A DNA stretch of 34,026 nt from Paracoccaceae bacterium (GTDB taxonomy: Bacteria; Pseudomonadota; Alphaproteobacteria; Rhodobacterales; Rhodobacteraceae), in assembly GCA_007694945.1 (NCBI GenBank), contig REER01000049.1, positions 1-34,026 on the forward strand, in the 5' to 3' direction. Both the position numbers and the translations under genes were made by a program. The notes below the pieces were generated by a model that saw nothing but the letters and a program-made list of their open reading frames with translations, was not told the origin of the DNA and ran no database searches. Every line of letters starts with the position of its first letter. Position 1 is the first letter of the stretch. Positions 8,185 through 15,648 of this stretch are shown piece by piece.

Positions 8185-8943
8185 TCAGTTCAGTGTCAGC
8201 CCGGCATCGACTATGAAATCCTGCCCGGTGCAGCCTGCGCTCGCATCCGAGGCGAGAAACAGCACCATAGGCGTGACGTGTTTGGGCTCGAGGCGGAATT
8301 TCAGCGCTTGAAGCGTCAGAAACTCGACGTTCTTCTCGGGCGTGAGCCAAAGCTTCGCCTGACGCTCGGTCAGGATTGCACCCGGCACGACGGAATTGAC
8401 ACGGATGCCCTGAGGCCCGAGTTCCTGCGCAAGCGTGCGTGTCAGCCCGTGAATCGCGGCCTTGGCGGTGGTGTAGCCCAGCATGCCGGGCCGCCCACGC
8501 ATCCAGCTGATCGAGCCCATGTTGATGATACTCCCGCCGCCTGCTGCGGCCATACCAGGCGCAACGGCCTGCGCGGCAAAGACATGATGCGAGAGGTTGG
8601 TGGCGAGGCAGTCGCGCCAATAGTCCGGGGTGAGATCTGCAAAATCATGGCGGTCATCGCGGGCGGCGTTGTTCACGAGCACAGTGAACGGGCCAGTGGC
8701 ATCCTGCAGTCGGGCGATGACCTGCGGCAGGGCGTCCAGATCGCGCATGTCGGCCTGAGCAAAATGCGCGCCGGTTTCCGCAGCAAGCTCTGCGCCCGCC
8801 TCGGCGTCAATATCGACCACGCCCACCTGCGCGCTCTGCGCGCGCAGTGCGCGCACGACATCCGCACCAAGGCCCGTGGCCCCGCCCGTCACCAGCACAG
8901 AGGCGCGCGCGAGTGAGGGGTAATGAACAAGCTCTGTCATCAT
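8185..8943 (-). CDS. SDR family sugar dehydrogenase (aldose/sulfoquinovose 1-dehydrogenase candidate)
   Basis: A classical short-chain dehydrogenase of 252 residues. It has the cofactor motif TGGATGLG at residues 19-26, Asp44 after the second strand (favouring NAD over NADP), NNAA at 91-94, and the catalytic Ser144, Tyr157 and Lys161 in the YxxxK arrangement. The start codon follows the stop of the lactonase gene with no gap; ATG 8943 and ATG 8940 are both possible. Coupling to an SMP-30 lactonase suggests oxidation of an aldose at C1 to a lactone. In the sulfo-ED pathway of Pseudomonas putida SQ1 the sulfoquinovose dehydrogenase belongs to this family. Other aldoses are equally possible on sequence alone. 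Confidence 0.88.
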   Translation of the reverse strand: MMTELVHYPSLARASVLVTGGATGLGADVVRALRAQSAQVGVVDIDAEAGAELAAETGAHFAQADMRDLDALPQVIARLQDATGPFTVLVNNAARDDRHDFADLTPDYWRDCLATNLSHHVFAAQAVAPGMAAAGGGSIINMGSISWMRGRPGMLGYTTAKAAIHGLTRTLAQELGPQGIRVNSVVPGAILTERQAKLWLTPEKNVEFLTLQALKFRLEPKHVTPMVLFLASDASAGCTGQDFIVDAGLTLN

Positions 8944-9810
8944 CTAGCCCTGAAACTTTGGCTCGGGCAGCCCCCGCACCTCGACCCGCGTGGCGAAGAG
9001 ATTGCCCGATTCAGGCCATTCCGCCAACTCCTCTGCCGGACGCCCGTGCCGCGCGGAAGTGACATAGAGCGTGCGCAGGTCCGGGCTGCCAAAGGCACAC
9101 ATGGTCGGGCAGCGCGCGGGGACCGGGTATTCGGCCACGATCTCGCCATCGGGGGAGAGGCGCACCACGCGCCCACCCTCGTATAGCGCCGACCAGTAGA
9201 AGCCATCGGCATCGACCGCCGCGCCATCGGGGCGGCCATTGCCGAAGGGGAATTGATGAAAGACCTCGCGCGGACCGGGGGTTCCGTTTGCGTCCAGCGG
9301 GTAGCGATAAATGACATGCGCGGGTGTGTCGGAGTGATACATCCAGCGCCGGTCGGGCGAGAAGGCCACCCCGTTCGAGACCTTGATATCACCCGTGACG
9401 CGCATGCAACTCAGATCCGGGTCAACCCGGCAGAGCATCGCATCCGGGCGGTCGCGCGGCTCATAGATCGTCCCCGCCCAGAACCGGCCCCAGGGGTCGG
9501 CGCGGCCATCATTGAAGCGGCTGATACTGGAATCCGCCTGCGGGTTGGCGATCAGCTTTTCCTTGCGGCCCCGCGCATCGAGCAGCCAGATCCCCGAACG
9601 CAGCCCAGCGATGAAGCCGCCGCCCGTGCGCAGCGCTATGCAGCCGACATTCTCCTCCATCGGGATTGTCGCATTCTCGCCCGTCGCAGGGTCGAAACAA
9701 TGAATTGCGGGGGCCTCGATATCAACCCACCACAGCCGTTGCGTCTGCTCGCACCAAAGCGGGCATTCACCAAGCGCGGCCTGCGCGGGATATGCGGTCT
9801 CAAAGCCCAT
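8944..9810 (-). CDS. SMP-30/gluconolactonase family sugar lactonase
   Basis: A 288-residue six-bladed beta-propeller lactonase. The expected metal ligands are visible: Glu15 (LGECPLW), Asn146 (KVSNGVAFSPD) and Asp195 (GRPDGAAVD), with Asn100 (SRFNDGRADPWGRFW) in the substrate pocket. This order and spacing match the SMP-30/LRE family. It hydrolyses an aldonolactone to the aldonate, the step after the SDR dehydrogenase encoded next to it and before the IlvD-type dehydratase. It starts 9 nt after the aldolase stop, with GAGAGGCGG as ribosome site. In a sulfo-ED pathway it would be the 6-deoxy-6-sulfogluconolactonase; otherwise a gluconolactonase, xylonolactonase or arabinolactonase. Confidence 0.9.
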   Translation of the reverse strand: MGFETAYPAQAALGECPLWCEQTQRLWWVDIEAPAIHCFDPATGENATIPMEENVGCIALRTGGGFIAGLRSGIWLLDARGRKEKLIANPQADSSISRFNDGRADPWGRFWAGTIYEPRDRPDAMLCRVDPDLSCMRVTGDIKVSNGVAFSPDRRWMYHSDTPAHVIYRYPLDANGTPGPREVFHQFPFGNGRPDGAAVDADGFYWSALYEGGRVVRLSPDGEIVAEYPVPARCPTMCAFGSPDLRTLYVTSARHGRPAEELAEWPESGNLFATRVEVRGLPEPKFQG

Positions 9811-9819
9811 GCCCGCCTC

Positions 9820-10626
9820 TCAATACACGCCGCCTGCCGCCTCGGGCGCGGCCTGCCCGCGTATGTCGCGGATCGTGGCTTTCGCGGCGCCCATCACCAG
9901 CCCCAGATCCGAGGCGATGGCGATATAGCTGAACCCCATCTCGACATAGCTGCGCACTGTCGCCGGGTCAGCGCCAACAATCCCGCATGCAATACCCGCC
10001 TTGCTTGCGGCCTCGGCTCCATCACGGAGCGCGGCCTGAACATCAGCATGCTTGATCTGACCCAAAAGCCCCATGCCGCCCGACAGATCGCCCGGCCCGA
10101 TGAAAATAGCGTCCACGCCATCAAGCGTGGCAATCTCGGACAGTAGCGCGACCGCTTCGGGGGTTTCCAGTTGCAAGACGACCGCGACCTGATCGTTGGC
10201 GCGGGCCAGATAGTCCGGGGCTGTCCCAAAACGGCTGGCGCGATGCATCGCAGCCACCCCACGCGTGCCCTGCGGCGGATAGCGTGTGGAGGCGACCGCA
10301 GCGCGGGCCTCCTCCACCGACTGGATAAACGGGAACATGATCGAACGCGCGCCTGCGTCCATCACGCGCTTGACCATCACCGGATCATTCCACGGCACGC
10401 GCACGACCACCTCCGCAGGTGTGCCCGAGAGTGCCTGCATGATCGCAGTGGTCTGCGCCAGATCGATGGGCGAATGCTCCATATCGACAAGGATCCAGTC
10501 ATAGCCCGCATGGCCCATCGCCTCGGCGATGATGGGGCTTGCAGACATGATCCATGTGCCCAGCGGTGGCATCCCCTCGCGCGCCTGCATCCAGGACTTG
10601 AAACGGTTTTCATTGCCTTGCATCAT
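9820..10626 (-). CDS. HpcH/HpaI family class II aldolase (2-keto-3-deoxy sugar acid aldolase)
   Basis: A 268-residue metal-dependent pyruvate aldolase of the HpcH/HpaI family. Catalytic His51 (VDMEHSPID), Arg76 (VVVRVPWND), and metal ligands Glu154 (LQLETPEA) and Asp180 (FIGPGDLS) appear at the spacing known from HpaI and 2-keto-3-deoxy-L-rhamnonate aldolase. It would split the 2-keto-3-deoxy acid made by the adjacent dehydratase into pyruvate and an aldehyde. In the sulfo-ED pathway the KDSG aldolase is from this family and yields pyruvate plus sulfolactaldehyde. GAGAGGA precedes ATG 10626. The gap to the dehydratase stop is 9 nt, so both belong to one operon. Confidence 0.9.
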   Translation of the reverse strand: MMQGNENRFKSWMQAREGMPPLGTWIMSASPIIAEAMGHAGYDWILVDMEHSPIDLAQTTAIMQALSGTPAEVVVRVPWNDPVMVKRVMDAGARSIMFPFIQSVEEARAAVASTRYPPQGTRGVAAMHRASRFGTAPDYLARANDQVAVVLQLETPEAVALLSEIATLDGVDAIFIGPGDLSGGMGLLGQIKHADVQAALRDGAEAASKAGIACGIVGADPATVRSYVEMGFSYIAIASDLGLVMGAAKATIRDIRGQAAPEAAGGVY

Positions 10627-10635
10627 CGCGTCCTC

Positions 10636-12375
10636 TCAGAAAATTTCCGGCTCGGGCTCATCCGGCCCACCTTGCAGAATGTCGAAATCGCAACCCTTGT
10701 CGGCCTGTGTGACATGCTCGTAGAAAAGCGCGGTATAGCCCCGCGTGCTGCGCGGGGGCGGCGGTGTCCAAGCCGCGCGGCGGGCTTCCAGTTCGGCCTC
10801 CGGCACCAGAAGCTCCAGCCGTTTCGCGCCGACATCCAATGCGATCTCATCGCCATGGCGCACCAGCGCCAGCGGGCCGCCGACAGCGCTTTCAGGGGCG
10901 ACATGCAGAACGCAGGTGCCGTAATGCGTCCCGCTCATTCGCGCATCCGAGATGCGGACCATATCGCGCACCCCTTGCGCCAGCAGATGTTTCGGGATCG
11001 GCAGCGCACCCCATTCGGGCATCCCCGGCGCGCCCTTCGGGCCGGCATTGCGCAGCACCAGCACCGAGTCGGGTGTGATGCCGAGCGCTGGGTCATCTAT
11101 GCGCGCGACCAGATCGGCATGGGTTTCGAACACCACTGCGCGACCGCGATGCTGCATCAGATGCGCACTGGCAGCACTGGGTTTGATGACCGCACCGTCG
11201 GGAGCAAGATTACCGCGCAGAACGGCCAGCGCAGCAGCCTCTGACACGGGGTTATCCAGCGGGCGGATCATCGTGTCATCGTAACACTCGGCACCCTCGA
11301 GCATATCGGCGAGTGTGCCGGTGACGGTGCGGGCGGAGAGATCGAGCTGGTCCTGCAACCGCGTGAGCAGGGCAGGCAAGCCACCAGCAAAATAGAAATC
11401 CTCCATCAACCGGTCACCCGCCGGGAAGATATTGACCAGCACCGGGACCTCGGCCGCTGCGCGGTCCAGATCGGCCAGCCCGAAATCGAACCCGGCCCGC
11501 CGCGCCAACGCCACCAGATGCACAGCGGCATTGGTTGAGCCGCCCAAGGCCATGAACACCCGCGCGCCATTCTCGAACGAAGCCGGGCTCAGCACATCCG
11601 AAGGGCGGAGATTCTCCCAGACCATCTCGACAATCTGCGTCCCGCAGGCCGAGGCCATGCGGCTATGCCCCGAATCTGCGGCGGGCATCGATGACGCGCC
11701 CGGTAGCGTGAGCCCCATCGCATCGACGATGGAGGTCATGGTCGAGGCGGTGCCCATCGTGTTGCAGGTGCCGAAAGAGCGCGTCATGCGGCTTTCAAGA
11801 TCGACCCAGTCCTCCTGCGTGATCTCGCCCGAGCGCAGCTTGTCCCAATAAGCGCGCGTATGGGTGCCGGCACCGAGCGTCTTGCCCTTCCAGCGCCCGT
11901 TCAGCATGGGTCCAGCCGGGCAGAAGATCGCCGGGATGTTCATCGAGATCGCGCCCATCAACAGCCCTGGCGTGGTCTTATCGCAGCCGCCCAGCAACAC
12001 AGCGCCGTCGATGGGATGCGAGCGCAGAAGTTCCTCGCATTCCATGGCCAGGAAATTACGGTAAAGCATAGTCGTGGGCTTGACCATCACCTCGCCCAGC
12101 GAGAGCGCGGGCAGTTCCACGGGAAAGCCACCCGCAGCCCAGACCGCGCGTTTCACCGCCTCCGCCCGGTCGCGCAGATGCGCGTGGCATGGACTTAGGT
12201 CGGACCAGGTGTTGATGATGCCGATCACGGGCTTGCCCATGAACTCCTCGCGCCGCAGACCCATCTGCTGCGTGCGCTGACGATGCGCGAAGCCGCGCAT
12301 GTCTTTCGAGGCATACCATCGCTGGCTGCGAAGTTCATCAAGGCTGCGCTTCGACACGACCCCCCCAAACGGCAT
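10636..12375 (-). CDS. IlvD/Edd family sugar-acid dehydratase (arabinonate/xylonate/sulfogluconate type)
   Basis: First gene of the minus-strand operon, 579 residues. It belongs to the IlvD/Edd Fe-S dehydratases: Cys63 (LSPCHAH), Cys131 (LGGCDKTTP) and Cys204 (FGTCNTMGTAST) are the cluster ligands, with spacing identical to that I recall for L-arabinonate dehydratase of Rhizobium leguminosarum (59/127/200). The three-cysteine set indicates the [2Fe-2S] sugar-acid subgroup. The motif DARMSGTHYGTCVLH near the C-terminus carries the active-site Ser. The reaction is aldonate to 2-keto-3-deoxyaldonate. In a sulfo-ED pathway it would be the 6-deoxy-6-sulfogluconate dehydratase. No strong Shine-Dalgarno precedes ATG 12375, so the exact start is less certain. 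It is divergent from the TRAP operon. Confidence 0.92.
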   Translation of the reverse strand: MPFGGVVSKRSLDELRSQRWYASKDMRGFAHRQRTQQMGLRREEFMGKPVIGIINTWSDLSPCHAHLRDRAEAVKRAVWAAGGFPVELPALSLGEVMVKPTTMLYRNFLAMECEELLRSHPIDGAVLLGGCDKTTPGLLMGAISMNIPAIFCPAGPMLNGRWKGKTLGAGTHTRAYWDKLRSGEITQEDWVDLESRMTRSFGTCNTMGTASTMTSIVDAMGLTLPGASSMPAADSGHSRMASACGTQIVEMVWENLRPSDVLSPASFENGARVFMALGGSTNAAVHLVALARRAGFDFGLADLDRAAAEVPVLVNIFPAGDRLMEDFYFAGGLPALLTRLQDQLDLSARTVTGTLADMLEGAECYDDTMIRPLDNPVSEAAALAVLRGNLAPDGAVIKPSAASAHLMQHRGRAVVFETHADLVARIDDPALGITPDSVLVLRNAGPKGAPGMPEWGALPIPKHLLAQGVRDMVRISDARMSGTHYGTCVLHVAPESAVGGPLALVRHGDEIALDVGAKRLELLVPEAELEARRAAWTPPPPRSTRGYTALFYEHVTQADKGCDFDILQGGPDEPEPEIF

Positions 12376-12419
12376 GCAAAAGCATACCGGAACCTGTTGA
12401 CCCCAATTGTGTCAGGAAT

Positions 12420-12435
12420 TTCCAATCGCTGCAAG
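12420..12435. promoter_or_regulatory. Weak second operator-like site near the dehydratase promoter
   Basis: Read on the minus strand, CTTGCAGCGATTGGAA matches 11 of 16 positions of the operator-like palindrome at 12561-12576 (minus-strand reading). It overlaps a poor minus-strand promoter candidate: TTGCAG, 17 nt, CACAAT. The match is degenerate and is recorded only because it would place both divergent operons under the same LacI-type regulator. Confidence 0.25.
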
Positions 12436-12530
12436 AATAGAAATCGAGAATCGGCAAGATTCGGAGGCGACATCTCTTATCTTTTCGCATAAGATTGTTT
12501 TTATTTGATTTTCCTTCCTGAACTCTCAGA

Positions 12531-12559
12531 TTGACAGCCAAAGATGCACGTGTTAGCAC
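12531..12559 (+). promoter_or_regulatory. Candidate promoter of the TRAP operon
   Basis: A consensus -35 box TTGACA (12531-12536) is followed after 17 nt by TAGCAC (12554-12559), a poor -10 match. It lies in the 243-bp gap between the divergent dehydratase and dctQ genes, about 60 nt before the dctQ start. The weak -10 and the adjacent palindrome suggest a regulated promoter. Confidence 0.45.
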
Positions 12560-12560
12560 T

Positions 12561-12576
12561 TTCGTAGCGCTGCGAA
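12561..12576. promoter_or_regulatory. LacI-type operator candidate upstream of dctQ
   Basis: TTCGTAGCGCTGCGAA is a 16-bp inverted repeat with a single mismatched pair, centred on AGCGCT. A palindrome around a central CG step is the usual form of LacI/GntR-family operators. It sits immediately downstream of the putative -10 box, where a bound repressor would block transcription. The LacI-type gene at 18057-19109 is the natural candidate regulator. Confidence 0.5.
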
Positions 12577-12618
12577 TTTGTTGGAGGCAAATGCGCGAGC
12601 TGGTGCAGGGAGGACACA

Positions 12619-13164
12619 ATGGACGCAGTCATCCGCGTGCTGGATGTCGTCAATCGATGGCTGACGCGCATCGCAGGATATGCTGCAACGGCGCTGCTGT
12701 TCGGCATGCTCGGCGTCGTCATAGTGCATGTGTTCTATCGCTACGTGTTGGGTGACAGCTTCGGGTGGACCGAGGAGTTGTCGCGCACGATGATGGTGTG
12801 GATGGCGTTTCTCTACTTCCCGACTGCCCATCGCTACGGGATGAATGTCAGCCTTGATATCTTCGTCGCAGCAATCCAGCACCACCCGATCATGCGCTAT
12901 GTGGGGTTGCTGATCGAATTGTCGGTCTTCATCATGCTGTGCGGCGCAATCTGGCTGGGTTACGGCCTGATGTCCCGCGCAGCCACGAGCTTCACGCTCT
13001 CGCTACGCCTGCCGCTGGCCTATGTCTATGCGATCATGCCCATCGGGTTCGGACTTGTCGCGCTTGTTTCGCTGGAGCGGCTGCTGCGTCTGATCGGCAA
13101 TCTCATTCATCCGGGCCGGTATCAGGTGAATGTCTTCGGCTCGTCCACGGGCGCAGGGAGCTGA
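12619..13164 (+). CDS. dctQ: TRAP transporter small permease (DctQ family)
   Basis: A 181-residue membrane protein with four hydrophobic segments (about residues 17-38, 52-70, 92-115 and 132-155). It carries the DctQ signature around residue 42-60: FYRYVLGDSFGWTEELSR. It forms the small membrane subunit of a sodium-driven TRAP transporter. GGGAGGACACA before the ATG is a good ribosome site. It is the first gene of dctQ-dctM-dctP, transcribed away from the sugar-acid operon, so it probably imports the substrate of that pathway. Confidence 0.93.
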   Translation: MDAVIRVLDVVNRWLTRIAGYAATALLFGMLGVVIVHVFYRYVLGDSFGWTEELSRTMMVWMAFLYFPTAHRYGMNVSLDIFVAAIQHHPIMRYVGLLIELSVFIMLCGAIWLGYGLMSRAATSFTLSLRLPLAYVYAIMPIGFGLVALVSLERLLRLIGNLIHPGRYQVNVFGSSTGAGS

Positions 13165-13168
13165 GATC

Positions 13169-14455
13169 ATGGCCTTTCTCTATATCTGGATCTTCCTTGG
13201 GCTTCTGATCATCGGCACACCGATTGTCTTCGTGATGCTGCTCGCGCCCGGTCTGACGCTTGTCCTTGAAGACAACCTGCGCTTCCTGAACCTGCTGGTG
13301 CAGCGGCTATTTGCTGGGATGGACAGCTTCCCGCTCATGGCGCTGCCATTCTTTATCCTTGCAGGCGAGTTGATGACTGCGGGCGGCGTCACCAGCCGGA
13401 TCGTGCGCTTTGCCGAAACCTTCGTCGCGCATCGCAAGGCAGGGCTGGGACAGGTGTCGGTTTCCTCCTCAATCATGCTCGCGGGCGGGTCCGGCTCGGC
13501 TGTTGCCGACGCTTCGGCGCTTGGCGGGGTGATGATCCCGGGCATGCACCAGGCGGGTTATACGAAATCCTTCTCGGCCGCGATCACGGCGGCTTCTGCC
13601 GTGCTGGCGTCGATCATTCCGCCCTCGGGGCTGATGATCCTCTATGCCTTCATCATGAATGTCTCAGTGGCCGCAATGTTTGCCGCCGCGATCATCCCCG
13701 GGCTTATCATCGGCTTCGGGCTGATGGTGGTGGTCGCGATCGTGGCGCAGTTTCGCACCTTCCCCGACCCGGCCGAGCGCGCGACCTGGGCCGAGTCGTG
13801 GGAGACTGGCAAATCTGCGTTCCTGCCGCTCCTGACACCCATCATCCTAATCGGCGGCATCGTGGGCGGTATCTTTACCCCTACCGAAGGCGCAGCGGTC
13901 GCGGCCTTCTATGCGCTCATCCTCGGTGTGTTTATCACCCGCGAGATCAGCTTGACGCAGTTGATCGAGGTCTTTTCCAAGGCCGCGCTGAAATCCGCGA
14001 TCATCCTGCTGCTGGTGGGCGCAGCTGTGTCTTTCGCCTCACTGGTCAGCCTGAAGGGTACGCCGCAGCTTGTCTCAGGCTTCATCCTGAGCATCACCAC
14101 AGACCCGCTGATGCTGTTTCTGGTGATCGTGCTGTTTCTGCTCGCCATCGGCACGATCATGGATGCCGGGCCTGCGATCCTGATCCTTGCACCGATCCTC
14201 GCGCCGGTGCTGATCGGCGTGGGCATCCATCCGATCCATTTCGCCGTCGTGATGTGCATCACGCTCATCATCGGGCTGATCACGCCGCCACTGGGGCTTG
14301 TGCTCTTCGTGGTCTCGGGCATCTCGGGCGAGAGGATCGAGCGTATTTCCTGGGATTTGATCCCGTATTTCCTGTTCGAGGTCGCGGTGGTCGTGAGCCT
14401 CGTGCTGTTTCCCGATCTGGTCATGTGGTTACCACGATGGCTCGGGTATGTCTGA
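13169..14455 (+). CDS. dctM: TRAP transporter large permease (DctM family)
   Basis: A 428-residue polytopic protein with about 12 membrane segments, the usual DctM size. Typical motifs are GMDSFPLMALPFFILAGELM near residue 50, GGSGSAVADASALG near residue 110, and IGLITPPLGLVLFV near residue 375. ATG 13169 lies 4 nt after the dctQ stop, with CAGGGAG upstream. The frame is open for 13 more codons 5', but that part lies inside dctQ. It forms the ion-coupled translocation channel with DctQ and takes substrate from the DctP protein encoded 30 nt downstream. Confidence 0.95.
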   Translation: MAFLYIWIFLGLLIIGTPIVFVMLLAPGLTLVLEDNLRFLNLLVQRLFAGMDSFPLMALPFFILAGELMTAGGVTSRIVRFAETFVAHRKAGLGQVSVSSSIMLAGGSGSAVADASALGGVMIPGMHQAGYTKSFSAAITAASAVLASIIPPSGLMILYAFIMNVSVAAMFAAAIIPGLIIGFGLMVVVAIVAQFRTFPDPAERATWAESWETGKSAFLPLLTPIILIGGIVGGIFTPTEGAAVAAFYALILGVFITREISLTQLIEVFSKAALKSAIILLLVGAAVSFASLVSLKGTPQLVSGFILSITTDPLMLFLVIVLFLLAIGTIMDAGPAILILAPILAPVLIGVGIHPIHFAVVMCITLIIGLITPPLGLVLFVVSGISGERIERISWDLIPYFLFEVAVVVSLVLFPDLVMWLPRWLGYV

Positions 14456-14485
14456 CGAACCAATCCAAAAGGGAGGAAACCTGAC

Positions 14486-15568
14486 ATGTTGGACCTGAAA
14501 GAAACCCTCAATGGCACGCGCACTGCGCTGCTGGCGGGCGCCCTGGCGCTGGCGGGGGTCTTTGCCCCGCAGGCGCTGGATGCGACCGAGTTGAACCTTG
14601 TCTTCCTCGCGAACGAAGATGACCAGGAATATGACGCTGCTCTCGTGTTCAAGAACTTCGTCGAGGCGCGCACGGGCGGAGAGGTCAGCGTCAATATCTT
14701 CGTGGGCGCGCAGCTTTGCGGGTCGGCCAATGAGTGCTTCGAGTCCATGCGCGCTGGCGTGGTGAACATGTACACGGCCACGGCGGGCGGTGCCTCGGCA
14801 ATCTATCCGCCCGTTCAGGGGATGGATATTCCCTACGCGCTCAGCTCTGACCGCGTAGCGCAGCTTGTGCTGCAGGATCAGGAATTCACCAACTTCATGC
14901 GCCAGCGGATTCTGGAGTCGTCCAATAACGACATCCTGCTTCTAGCCATGACCCAGACTGGCGGCTGGCGCAATTTCGCGTCGCGCGACAAGCCGATCCG
15001 CACACCTGCGGATGTTGCCGGCGTGCGTTTCCGCACCATCGAGTCGGAAATCCAGCAACGCTTGGTCCGTTCGATGGGCGGCTCGCCTACCCCGATCCCG
15101 TGGCTGGAAGTCTATACCGCGCTGCAGACCGGCGTCGTTGACGGCACAAAGAACTCGATCAGCGATATTGCCAACATGAACTTCCAGGAACAGCTGAACT
15201 ACATCACGCTGGACGGGCATGCCTATATGGCCTCGATGTGGTTCATCGACAATGCCACCTTCCAGTCGCTCGACCCCGAGCATCAGGCCGTGGTGCTGGA
15301 TGGCGGCGCGCTGATGTCGACCATCCAGTTTGGCATCCAGCCCCGCAAGGAGCTTGACGCCTATGCCAAGTGGCTAGAGGCAGGCAATGAGATCATCGCG
15401 CCCACTGAAGAAGAGATGGACCTGTTCCGCGAACATGCCGGTCCGATCCGCGACTGGTATCTGGAAAGCTTTGGTGATGCAGGCAGCGAATTCCTCGAGG
15501 CCTTTGAGGCTGCAGTGGCGCGCGCAGAAGCTCAGGTTGAGAGCGACCGCGCCTCGGCCATGCCATAA
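14486..15568 (+). CDS. dctP: TRAP transporter substrate-binding protein (DctP family)
   Basis: A 360-residue periplasmic receptor. The N-terminal ~33 residues form a signal peptide with a hydrophobic core (ALLAGALALAGVFA). The mature part begins TELNLVFLANEDD and keeps the DctP patterns GVRFRTIESEIQQ, with the Arg that normally pairs with a ligand acid group, and EVYTALQTGVVDGTKNSISD. A bound carboxylate or other anion is therefore expected. GGGAGGAAACCTGAC precedes the ATG. In the sulfonate model the ligand would be sulfoquinovose or a sulfoquinovosyl compound; a sugar acid is the conventional alternative. A terminator follows. Confidence 0.93.
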   Translation: MLDLKETLNGTRTALLAGALALAGVFAPQALDATELNLVFLANEDDQEYDAALVFKNFVEARTGGEVSVNIFVGAQLCGSANECFESMRAGVVNMYTATAGGASAIYPPVQGMDIPYALSSDRVAQLVLQDQEFTNFMRQRILESSNNDILLLAMTQTGGWRNFASRDKPIRTPADVAGVRFRTIESEIQQRLVRSMGGSPTPIPWLEVYTALQTGVVDGTKNSISDIANMNFQEQLNYITLDGHAYMASMWFIDNATFQSLDPEHQAVVLDGGALMSTIQFGIQPRKELDAYAKWLEAGNEIIAPTEEEMDLFREHAGPIRDWYLESFGDAGSEFLEAFEAAVARAEAQVESDRASAMP

Positions 15569-15593
15569 ATCGCCATCTGCATGCGCAGAGGCT

Positions 15594-15635
15594 GGGGTGC
15601 GGTTGGGTCAAGACCTGACCGCACCCCTTTCGTTT
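15594..15635 (+). terminator. Rho-independent terminator after dctP
   Basis: A 10-bp perfect stem, GGGGTGCGGT / ACCGCACCCC, is extended inside by GGTC / GACC around an AA loop, and TTTCGTTT follows. It lies 26 nt after the dctP stop and 14 nt before the proposed GH116 start. The TRAP operon therefore probably ends here, and GH116-lacI depends on read-through or a separate weak promoter. Confidence 0.82.
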
Positions 15636-15648
15636 CAAACAGGTATTC

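Noticed and set aside
7059-8216. 385-codon plus-strand open frame opposite the Gfo/Idh/MocA gene
   Set aside because: It is a long antisense frame caused by high GC; the sequence is His/Arg/Gln-rich and shows no family, while the minus-strand gene has clear motifs.
10171-11244. 357-codon plus-strand frame opposite the aldolase and dehydratase genes
   Set aside because: It spans the border of two well-supported minus-strand genes and has a shadow-frame composition.
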